DNA from: UMGS1474 sp050946775
Lineage (GTDB): Bacteria > Bacillota > Clostridia > Oscillospirales > Acutalibacteraceae
NCBI GenBank assembly: GCA_050946775.1
Contig: JBMNVL010000120.1
Coordinates: 1 to 5,585, forward strand
DNA length: 5,585 bases
Direction: 5' to 3'
A model generated the notes under the pieces. The model searched no databases and was not told the origin of the DNA. It saw only the letters and a program-made list of their open reading frames with translations. This document shows positions 1-5,396 of this stretch, piece after piece (the stretch's first letter is position 1; each line of letters begins with the position of its first letter). A program made the translations under genes and the position numbers.

Positions 1-159
1 CACCTCGGTCTGGGTGGCCTTGGCGTTGGCGTTCACGTCCCGCGCCGCGTTCAGCGCATTCTCCGCCGCTTGCTTGGAATCGGCGGTATAATCCTTTTCG
101 ACGTCGGACAATACCGCTTCGGCATCGGCAATCGCCTGCTCCAGCGCGGTCTTATCGAC
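1..159 (-). other. FIVAR domain 2 (cut by window edge)
   Basis: Residues 631-683 start with VDKTALEQAIADAEAVL, continue with YTADSKQAAENALNAA and end at KATQTEV. This is close to the textbook FIVAR pattern: VDK-x-L at the start, YT-x-x-S in the middle, and ATQ-x-EV before the last helix. The last helix lies beyond the left edge. Confidence 0.85.
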
Positions 160-2049
160 GACGACCTCCTTACCCAACGCCAGCCGCACGTCGGCGACGG
201 TGATGGTCACGCCCTGCGAGCCGACGTCGTTGGCCGTGCTTCCTTCCACCAGGTTGTGCAGATCGTTGTACATGAAAAACTCCACTTTGGAAATCTGCCC
301 GGCTTCCAGGATGGCGTCCGGGATCGGGAAACGCACTTCGATGAAATTGCCGACAACGGCATCCTCCAGTTGTCCCTGGCCGCAGTTGACTTTCCAAACC
401 GTGTCGACGTCCGCCAGATTGACGCGGGTGGAGTTGTCGCCGCTATACAAAACCAGCGACCCGTTGACGATTTTGTTGATCCACTCGCTGTCGGGGGTTT
501 CGGCCAGCGCCTCGGGGAAATGCTCGGCGACCTTGTTCACCCGCATCATGAGGGTGATCTCCCAGCTTTCCCGCATCCCGTACCGGTCGAGATCAAAGGG
601 TGTCACAAAGCTTTGCACGACCGACATATAGTGCGCCTCGGCCGAGGTGGCCTCGTCCGGGAGCAGGGAGACCGTGCCGCCGAAGGGCAACCCCTCGACC
701 AGCAGTTTGTCCGCTTCCTTCAACCGGCGGATCATCCCGACGATCTCCAGCACGGCGGCGTCCTCTTTGAAATCGGCAATGGCTTGCGCCTCGTCGATCA
801 GGGCCTGGAACGCCGCGACCGATTCCTCGGTATACCGCGCCAGATCCTCATCCGACTTTTTGGTCGCGTCGATCACCGCCTGCAGATCCTCCCAGGTGGA
901 AACGCCTTCCATATCGGTCAACAGCTCGACGTTCTTAAAGGTAAGGGTCACGCCGTGACCGGCGTCCCAGCTTTCGCCGAGATCCGCGCCGGTGATGGCG
1001 TGAAAGTTGTTGTAGAGATATATGTGAAAGCCGGTGATCTGGCTTCCGGAATCCACCAGCCACTGGGGCAGCGGGATGGTAACGTAGATGAAATCTTCGG
1101 TGTTGAGATCCGCCAAAAGGCCCTTGCCGCCATCCAGGGACACGCCGCCGTTGTCGGAGGCGAAGGTGTCCACGTTCTGGGTGTTGCCGTCCGTGCCCTG
1201 CACGTTGAGGATGAAGTGACCGGCGTTGATATATTTGATCCAGTCCTGTTCCTCCATATTGACAACGGCTCGGTCAAGAAACTCGAAATTGGAGGTTTTG
1301 TTGGCTTTGACGCCGAACTTCACGCTGACCTTGCCGCCGGCGTACGGACGAAGATCCACAAAGGTGGAAGCCCCCATGGCGTTCAGAAGGTGCGCCTCGG
1401 GCGAGGTCATTTCGGTCTGATTGTTGGAGAAGAGCAGATAGTCGCCGGAGGGCGTCGACTCGCCGGGATCGGTATCGATCAATCCGGTCATATCGACAAC
1501 TTTGACGTCGGACAGGGTCATGCTGACCGCCGCCGCGTCCTTGGCGTGATAGTCCGATTTGAGATGATAGGCAAAATTCAGCTGGGTCACGTTGCTCCAG
1601 TCCATGTTAAAGGTGGAGATATTGGACAGCCGGCACATCACGGTAACGACGTTGCCGTCTACGCTGACCTCCGCCGCCGAAACGTTGTATTCCCGCGATT
1701 CCGCTTCGCCGCTGGTACGCAGCCGCACCCACAGGTGGTCGAGCGTCTTTTCCACGACGTTCTCCTCGGTCAACGACTCGTCGATGGGGTTGACGGCGAC
1801 CGTCGCCGCCAGATAATAGTTCGGGTTGGCGCCTTCTTCAAGGGATAGATCCACCGTATCGCCGTCCACCGTCTGCCAGTTGGTGCTGACGCGCTGGGCC
1901 CACTCATAATTGTTCCACAGTCCTTCCGCCTTGCTCCAGGTGGCCACCACCGGCGGCTCCTCCTCGGCGCTGACAACCGACAGCGCGACGGTCGGCAGAA
2001 TCAGCAACACGCTCAAAAAGCAGGCTAGGATCCGCTTGGCCATTTTCAT
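1..2049 (-). CDS. Secreted multi-modular surface protein with FIVAR domains (3' end outside window)
   Basis: Reading down from the ATG at 2049, the frame stays open for 683 codons to the window edge, so the C-terminus is missing. Residues 1-28 form a signal peptide: MKMAKR, then a hydrophobic stretch, then VSA before EEE. Residues about 36-187 are a beta-rich module. Residues about 203-377 and 457-626 are two homologous modules sharing TS-x-EAH, WI-x-x-I, FI-x-V-x-x-P-x-P, YN-x-x-H and GVT-x-T. Residues about 386-451 (YTEES at 406-410) and 631-683 (VDKTALEQAI, YTADS at 654-658) resemble FIVAR domains, which occur as helical spacers in Gram-positive cell-surface proteins and glycosidases. No catalytic motif is recognisable. 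I infer an extracellular binding or glycan-related protein; a cell-wall anchor or enzyme domain could lie in the missing part. The start is set by AGGAAGG eight bases upstream. It is divergent from the beta-galactosidase gene. Gene and secretion are secure; function is unknown. Confidence 0.88.
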   Translation of the reverse strand, partial: MKMAKRILACFLSVLLILPTVALSVVSAEEEPPVVATWSKAEGLWNNYEWAQRVSTNWQTVDGDTVDLSLEEGANPNYYLAATVAVNPIDESLTEENVVEKTLDHLWVRLRTSGEAESREYNVSAAEVSVDGNVVTVMCRLSNISTFNMDWSNVTQLNFAYHLKSDYHAKDAAAVSMTLSDVKVVDMTGLIDTDPGESTPSGDYLLFSNNQTEMTSPEAHLLNAMGASTFVDLRPYAGGKVSVKFGVKANKTSNFEFLDRAVVNMEEQDWIKYINAGHFILNVQGTDGNTQNVDTFASDNGGVSLDGGKGLLADLNTEDFIYVTIPLPQWLVDSGSQITGFHIYLYNNFHAITGADLGESWDAGHGVTLTFKNVELLTDMEGVSTWEDLQAVIDATKKSDEDLARYTEESVAAFQALIDEAQAIADFKEDAAVLEIVGMIRRLKEADKLLVEGLPFGGTVSLLPDEATSAEAHYMSVVQSFVTPFDLDRYGMRESWEITLMMRVNKVAEHFPEALAETPDSEWINKIVNGSLVLYSGDNSTRVNLADVDTVWKVNCGQGQLEDAVVGNFIEVRFPIPDAILEAGQISKVEFFMYNDLHNLVEGSTANDVGSQGVTITVADVRLALGKEVVVDKTALEQAIADAEAVLSDVEKDYTADSKQAAENALNAARDVNANAKATQTEV
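172..681 (-). repeat. Protein-level repeat, copy B (residues ~457-626)
   Basis: This is the second copy of the module. It carries TSAEAH (468-473), EWINKI (522-527), NFIEVRFPIP (568-577), VEFFMYNDLH (589-598) and GVTITVADVRL (613-623), in the same order and nearly the same spacing as copy A. It is followed directly by the second FIVAR domain, so the protein repeats a module-plus-FIVAR unit. Confidence 0.75.
697..894 (-). other. FIVAR-like helical domain 1
   Basis: Residues about 386-451 have the FIVAR pattern: an amphipathic helix (WEDLQAVIDATKK), a turn with YTEES (406-410), a second helix (FQALIDEAQAI) and a third ending LKEADKLL. FIVAR domains are three-helix spacers in secreted Gram-positive proteins, and some may bind sugars or matrix. 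This copy sits between the two repeated modules and is the more diverged of the two FIVAR copies. Confidence 0.65.
919..1443 (-). repeat. Protein-level repeat, copy A (residues ~203-377)
   Basis: This stretch is homologous to residues about 457-626 of the same protein. Matching landmarks are TSPEAH (215-220), DWIKYI (269-274), DFIYVTIPLP (319-328), FHIYLYNNFH (341-350) and GVTLTFKNVEL (366-376). The copies are diverged at the residue level, so this is an old duplication rather than a recent tandem repeat. The alternating hydrophobic pattern suggests a beta-sandwich of the kind seen in carbohydrate-binding modules. That fold assignment is inference. Confidence 0.75.
1966..2049 (-). other. Sec signal peptide of the secreted modular protein
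   Basis: Residues 1-28 have a short basic n-region (MKMAKR), a hydrophobic core of about 16 residues (from ILACFLSVLL onward) and a small-residue end, VVSA, just before a run of acidic residues. Cleavage after Ala28 by signal peptidase I is the likely outcome. The protein would then be exported and, depending on the unseen C-terminus, released or wall-attached. Confidence 0.85.
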
Positions 2050-2056
2050 TGTGATT

Positions 2057-2066
2057 ACCTTCCTTT
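2057..2066 (-). promoter_or_regulatory. Ribosome binding site fixing the start of the secreted protein
   Basis: On the minus strand AAAGGAAGGT ends eight bases before the ATG at 2049. A second ATG two codons later (2043-2041) would lie 14 bases from the site, so the first ATG is preferred. Confidence 0.75.
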
Positions 2067-2114
2067 CCCGTTTGAAAAAAAGATTTCTTTTACAGGCGCA
2101 AATACCCTATGCTT

Positions 2115-2143
2115 ATTTTACCCAATCGGCGAGCGGATGTAAA
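2115..2143 (-). promoter_or_regulatory. SigA-type promoter for the secreted protein gene
   Basis: The minus strand reads TTTACA (2143-2138), a 17-base spacer, then TAAAAT (2120-2115). These match the housekeeping consensus at five of six positions each, with ideal spacing. Transcription would begin near 2108, giving a leader of roughly 60 bases before the ATG at 2049. Confidence 0.7.
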
Positions 2144-2149
2144 GTACAT
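2137..2149. promoter_or_regulatory. Palindrome over the minus-strand -35 box, possible operator
   Basis: ATGTA-AAG-TACAT is a perfect inverted repeat with 5-base arms and a 3-base centre. It covers the whole -35 hexamer of the minus-strand promoter, where a bound repressor would block transcription. The arms are short, so chance is possible. I do not recognise it as the site of a known regulator. Confidence 0.35.
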
Positions 2150-2214
2150 TTTTTTCGCAAAACTCAGATTTTTTCGCGTTTGGTTGATCAAAAACGGGGG
2201 TTGTTTTTTTTCGC
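2150..2214 (+). repeat. Three direct copies of TTTTTTCGC between the divergent promoters
   Basis: TTTTTTCGC occurs at 2150-2158, 2169-2177 and 2206-2214, with start-to-start distances of 19 and 37 bases, near two and four helical turns. Phased T-tracts can bend DNA or act like UP elements for RNA polymerase. They could also be the core of a regulator site. The region is AT-rich, so the copies may be partly fortuitous. Confidence 0.4.
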
Positions 2215-2228
2215 AGATTCGCTATACT
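2201..2228 (+). promoter_or_regulatory. Probable SigA-type promoter for the beta-galactosidase gene
   Basis: TATACT (2223-2228) is a good -10 box. The best-placed -35 is TTGTTT (2201-2206) with a 16-base spacer, matching only the TTG half of the consensus. A weak -35 next to T-tracts suits a regulated promoter needing an activator. The start would be near 2235, leaving about 28 bases of leader that contain AGGAGG. Confidence 0.55.
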
Positions 2229-2262
2229 GAAAAAAGAAGACCGTCAAAAGGAGGAAAGATCC

Positions 2263-5253
2263 ATGCTGATAAAACCTTATTTTGAGGACATGAACACTCT
2301 GCACGTCGGCACTTTGCCGCCGCGGACGTATTTTATCCCCTTTTCCGCCCCGCCTGTCGAAGGGGAATCGCGGGAGCAGTCCGATCGTTTTTTGCCGCTG
2401 AACGGCGAGTGGGAATTTTGCTATTTTGACAGCGTACGGACGCTGGCCGTGCCGTTTTTTCAGCCGCCTTACCCCGGCGAGGGCTTTTCGCCGCTGCCGG
2501 TGCCGTCGGTGTGGCAAACACACGGCTACGATTATAACCAGTACCTCAACAGCCAGTATCCCTTCCCCTACGATCCTCCTTTCGTCAACGCCGATAATCC
2601 CTGCGGCGGCTATCGGCGACGGTTCACTCTGACCGGCGAACAGATCAAAAAGCGGATCCATCTTTGCTTTGAAGGGGTGGACAGCGCCTACTACGTTTGG
2701 GTCAACGGCCAGTTTATCGGCTACAGCCAGGTGGCCCATTCCCCCGACGAGTTTGATATCACCGACCAAGTGATCGACGGGGAAAACGTCCTGGCGGTGC
2801 TGGTGCTCAAATGGAGCGACGGCAGCTATTTCGAGGATCAGGACAAGCTGCGGATGTCGGGCATCTTCCGGGACGTTTATCTGCTGGTAAGGGACGAGAA
2901 CCACGTCGCCGACGCGGTGATCACCACGCCCCTGTCGAACGATTTTTCCGCCGCCGCAGTGGAAGCAAAGCTGCAATTCCACGGCGCCGCTCAACCGGTC
3001 AACGCTGAGCTGCTCGATGAAAACGGCAACCCCGTCGCCGTCGATACAGCACAGGACGGCAAATTGCGACTGGAGGTGCCAAATCCGATCCTGTGGAACG
3101 CCGAGGAGCCCTATCTGTACACCCTGCTGCTGCGATGCGGACAGGAGGTCATTCCCTTCCAGGTGGGCCTTCGACAGATCGCCGTGGTCGACGGTGTGGT
3201 GCGGCTCAACGGACAAAAGCTGCGCCTGCGGGGCGTCAACCGGCACGACAGCGACCCGGTCAACGGCTACGCCGTCACCCGCGAGCAGATGCGAAAAGAT
3301 CTGCTGCTGATGAAACAGCACAATATCAACGCCCTGCGCACCAGCCACTATCCCCCGTCTCCCCTGCTGCTGGATATGTGCGACGAGTTGGGGCTGTACG
3401 TTTTGTGTGAGGCGGATCTCGAATGTCAGGGCGTCATCGCGCTCTACGGCGAGGAATCCTATTACCCCAAAATGGCGGATGATCCCGCCTTTGCGAAGCC
3501 CATTCTCGACCGCATCCAGCGGCTGGTCTGGCGAGACCGCAGCCGCACCTGCGTGATCATCTGGTCAATGGGCAACGAGTCGGGCTACGGCGAAAACTTT
3601 GTCGCCGCCCAGCGGTGGGTCAAGCAAACCGATCCCACCCGGCTGGTCCACTACGAGGGCGCCGCTTTTATGCCCAAAGACAAGCAACTGAGCAAGGACG
3701 ATCTCGATCTCGAAAGCTGGATGTACTCCCGCACCGACGGGGTGGAAAACTATCTGCGGCAGCAGCCGTGGGGCAAGCCCTGCCTGTTGTGCGAATACTG
3801 CCACGCCATGGGCAACGGCCCCGGTGATCCCGAGGATTACGAGGTGATCTTCGACCGCTACGACGGTGCGCTGGGCGGCTTTGTGTGGGAGTGGTGCGAC
3901 CACGCCGTCTACGCCGGCGACGCCCCGTCCGGCAAGGCGAAATACCTCTACGGCGGCGATTTCGGCGAGCCGGTGCACGACGGCAACTTCTGTCTGGACG
4001 GGCTGGTCTTTCCGGATAGAACGCCTCATACCGGGTTAAAGGAGTTGAAAAACGTCTTCCGCCCGGCGCGGCTGACCTGCGACGATCCGCAAAAGGGCGC
4101 TTTTACCCTGCACAACAAGCTGGATTTTCTTGATCTGCGGGATTACCTGACCCTGTCCTATACCTTGACGGTGGACGGGCGGCCGGTAGCGGAGGGTGCG
4201 CTCGGCACCCCGTCCGTCCCGGCTCGGCAAAGCCGTCCGCTGACGATCGGCTATCCCCTGCCCGATTCCGGACGGTGCCACCTGCGGCTGGAATATCGTC
4301 TGGCGCGGGACACGGCGTGGGGAAAAGCGGGCGATCCGCTGGGCTTCGATCAAATCGAACTGGCGAACCGCCCGGCGAAGCCGCAAGAGCCGACGACGAT
4401 ACCCGCTCCCCGCTTTGCGGAAAGCGACCGTAAGATCACGGTAAAAGGTGAAAACTTCCGCTACGTTTTCGACAAAATGAGCGGCGTCTTCAGCGACCTG
4501 ACGGTGAACGGGAGAGCGATGCTGCGCCGGCCGATGGCCTTCAATTTATGGCGTGCGCCGACCGACAACGAGCGGCATATTGCCGGGCAGCGAATACAGG
4601 CCGGCTACAACCGTCCGGTATCCCGCGTCTACACCGTCACCGTCGAACGGGACGACGCGACGGTGCGCATCGCCGCCGATCTGGCGGTGACCGCCACCGG
4701 ACGGCAGCGGTTTTTGGATATCCGGGCGGTGTGGACGGTGGACGGCGCCGGCGCCATCGACTGGGATATGAAAGTGCACCGCCATCCCAGCGTGCCGTGG
4801 CTGCCCCGTTTTGGGCTGCGGATGTTCCTGCCCCGCGAGATGGACCGGGTGACCTACGCCGGCTACGGTCCGTACGAAAGCTATATCGACAAACATCGTG
4901 CCAGCTGGTACGGGCGGTTTGAAAGCACCGTGGCCGATCTGCACGAGGATTATATTCGCCCGCAGGAAAACGGCAGCCACTTCGGCTGCACCCGTCTGGA
5001 GCTTGCCGGGAACGGGCTGTCGCTGGCGGTGGACGGCGCATTTTGCTTCAACGCTTCCCTGTATACGCAAGAGGAGCTGGCCGGTAAAGCGCATAATTTT
5101 GAACTGGAGCCCTGCGGCGACACGGTGGTGTGCGTCGACGCGGCGCAAAGCGGCGTCGGCTCCCACAGCTGCGGTCCGGAGCTGATGGAACCATACCGGC
5201 TGGACGCCGAGGAATTTTTCTTTGCCGGGACAATATCCTTTATGCGAATGTAA
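2263..5253 (+). CDS. lacZ: Beta-galactosidase, glycoside hydrolase family 2 (LacZ type)
   Basis: Hydrolyses terminal beta-galactosides such as lactose by the retaining GH2 mechanism. The length, 996 residues, is close to the 1,024 of E. coli LacZ. Domains in order: sugar-binding jelly roll about 43-205 (LNGEWEF, VPSVWQTHGYD, DQDKLRMSGIFRDV); Ig-like about 213-305; TIM barrel about 306-595; a linker Ig-like domain about 600-700; the C-terminal galactose-mutarotase-like beta domain about 725-990. Glu439 in WSMGNESGYG is the acid/base and Glu511 in LLCEYCHAMGN the nucleophile. NRHDSDP (326-332) and SHYPP (361-365) match the active-site histidine loops. There is no signal peptide, so it is cytoplasmic and its substrate must be imported; no transporter is in view. 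The start has AGGAGG (2249-2254) eight bases upstream. Oddities: the metal-site motif is LECQG, not IETHG; Cys970 and Asp579 replace E. coli Trp999 and Asn604. Natural substrate specificity is not certain from sequence. Confidence 0.96.
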   Translation: MLIKPYFEDMNTLHVGTLPPRTYFIPFSAPPVEGESREQSDRFLPLNGEWEFCYFDSVRTLAVPFFQPPYPGEGFSPLPVPSVWQTHGYDYNQYLNSQYPFPYDPPFVNADNPCGGYRRRFTLTGEQIKKRIHLCFEGVDSAYYVWVNGQFIGYSQVAHSPDEFDITDQVIDGENVLAVLVLKWSDGSYFEDQDKLRMSGIFRDVYLLVRDENHVADAVITTPLSNDFSAAAVEAKLQFHGAAQPVNAELLDENGNPVAVDTAQDGKLRLEVPNPILWNAEEPYLYTLLLRCGQEVIPFQVGLRQIAVVDGVVRLNGQKLRLRGVNRHDSDPVNGYAVTREQMRKDLLLMKQHNINALRTSHYPPSPLLLDMCDELGLYVLCEADLECQGVIALYGEESYYPKMADDPAFAKPILDRIQRLVWRDRSRTCVIIWSMGNESGYGENFVAAQRWVKQTDPTRLVHYEGAAFMPKDKQLSKDDLDLESWMYSRTDGVENYLRQQPWGKPCLLCEYCHAMGNGPGDPEDYEVIFDRYDGALGGFVWEWCDHAVYAGDAPSGKAKYLYGGDFGEPVHDGNFCLDGLVFPDRTPHTGLKELKNVFRPARLTCDDPQKGAFTLHNKLDFLDLRDYLTLSYTLTVDGRPVAEGALGTPSVPARQSRPLTIGYPLPDSGRCHLRLEYRLARDTAWGKAGDPLGFDQIELANRPAKPQEPTTIPAPRFAESDRKITVKGENFRYVFDKMSGVFSDLTVNGRAMLRRPMAFNLWRAPTDNERHIAGQRIQAGYNRPVSRVYTVTVERDDATVRIAADLAVTATGRQRFLDIRAVWTVDGAGAIDWDMKVHRHPSVPWLPRFGLRMFLPREMDRVTYAGYGPYESYIDKHRASWYGRFESTVADLHEDYIRPQENGSHFGCTRLELAGNGLSLAVDGAFCFNASLYTQEELAGKAHNFELEPCGDTVVCVDAAQSGVGSHSCGPELMEPYRLDAEEFFFAGTISFMRM

Positions 5254-5259
5254 AATACA

Positions 5260-5330
5260 GCGATAAAAAAAGACGATTGTGAGCCAAAGGGCGTATTTGG
5301 CAGATTTTTTCTGCGTTATTTTTTCATCGC
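5260..5330. repeat. Long-range inverted repeat enclosing two small hairpins
   Basis: Positions 5260-5271 (GCGATAAAAAAA) pair with 5319-5330 (TTTTTTCATCGC) over 12 positions with one mismatch. Inside are hairpin GCCAAA/TTTGGC (5283-5301) and hairpin GCAGA/TCTGC (5300-5314). The two share bases 5300-5301, so they cannot both form fully. The arrangement could be an extended terminator, perhaps usable from both strands because A- and T-runs flank it. Confidence 0.5.
5283..5310 (+). terminator. Probable intrinsic terminator of the beta-galactosidase gene
   Basis: GCCAAA (5283-5288) pairs perfectly with TTTGGC (5296-5301) around a 7-base loop. After AGA come six Ts (5305-5310). It lies 30 bases past the lacZ stop. 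The stem is short and only half GC, so termination may be modest. It also separates lacZ from the spore protein gene. Confidence 0.5.
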
Positions 5331-5378
5331 CGGCACACAATAGTACCGCAAACGCCGTGACGACATTATCATCGAAAG

Positions 5379-5388
5379 TAAGGAGTGA
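5379..5388 (+). promoter_or_regulatory. Ribosome binding site fixing the SASP start
   Basis: TAAGGAGTGA closely matches the anti-16S consensus and lies just upstream of the ATG at 5397. A GTG at 5385, in the same frame, is inside this site and so cannot be the start. The ATG gives a protein beginning MASKN. Confidence 0.8.
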
Positions 5389-5396
5389 CAAGTATC

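Noticed and set aside
70..1848. 592-codon open frame on the plus strand
   Set aside because: It is in exact antisense register with the minus-strand gene, which has a signal peptide, FIVAR domains, an internal repeat, a ribosome binding site and a promoter. The plus-strand translation has no recognisable domain and an atypical composition rich in Gly, His, Val and Arg.
2020..2031. Possible lipobox (ILAC, residues 7-10) in the secreted protein
   Set aside because: The cysteine comes before the hydrophobic core rather than after it, so lipoprotein processing there is not plausible. The VSA site at 26-28 fits signal peptidase I.
2089..2113. Plus-strand TTTACA ... TATGCT as a promoter
   Set aside because: The spacer is only 13 bases, too short for a functional SigA promoter, and it is far from the lacZ start.
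2190..2208. AAAAAC/GTTTTT hairpin followed by Ts as a terminator
   Set aside because: The stem is almost all A-T and sits within the lacZ promoter, where no upstream transcript needs to end.
2188..3348. 386-codon open frame on the minus strand across the lacZ start
   Set aside because: Antisense, in-register shadow of a clear GH2 gene. Its product is low in recognisable motifs and it shows no convincing start signals.
5301..5311. CAGATTTTTTC also found at 2165-2175
   Set aside because: An 11-base AT-rich match in two intergenic regions can arise by chance, and the flanks do not match.
5315..5370. SigG-type promoter candidates for the spore protein gene (CACAATA at 5336-5342, CATTATC at 5364-5370)
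   Set aside because: Each resembles the CATNNTA -10 box at four of five positions, but neither has a good -35 match at 17-18 bases. The second would start the mRNA almost at the ribosome binding site. A SigG promoter is expected here but I cannot place it.
4546..5391. 281-codon open frame on the minus strand over the lacZ 3' end
   Set aside because: It is also in-register antisense to lacZ, and it crosses the terminator-like region. Nothing in its product resembles a known family.
5385..5396. GTG start for the spore protein, adding four residues
   Set aside because: The GTG lies inside the ribosome binding site TAAGGAGTGA. The ATG at 5397 is correctly spaced and gives the usual SASP N-terminus.
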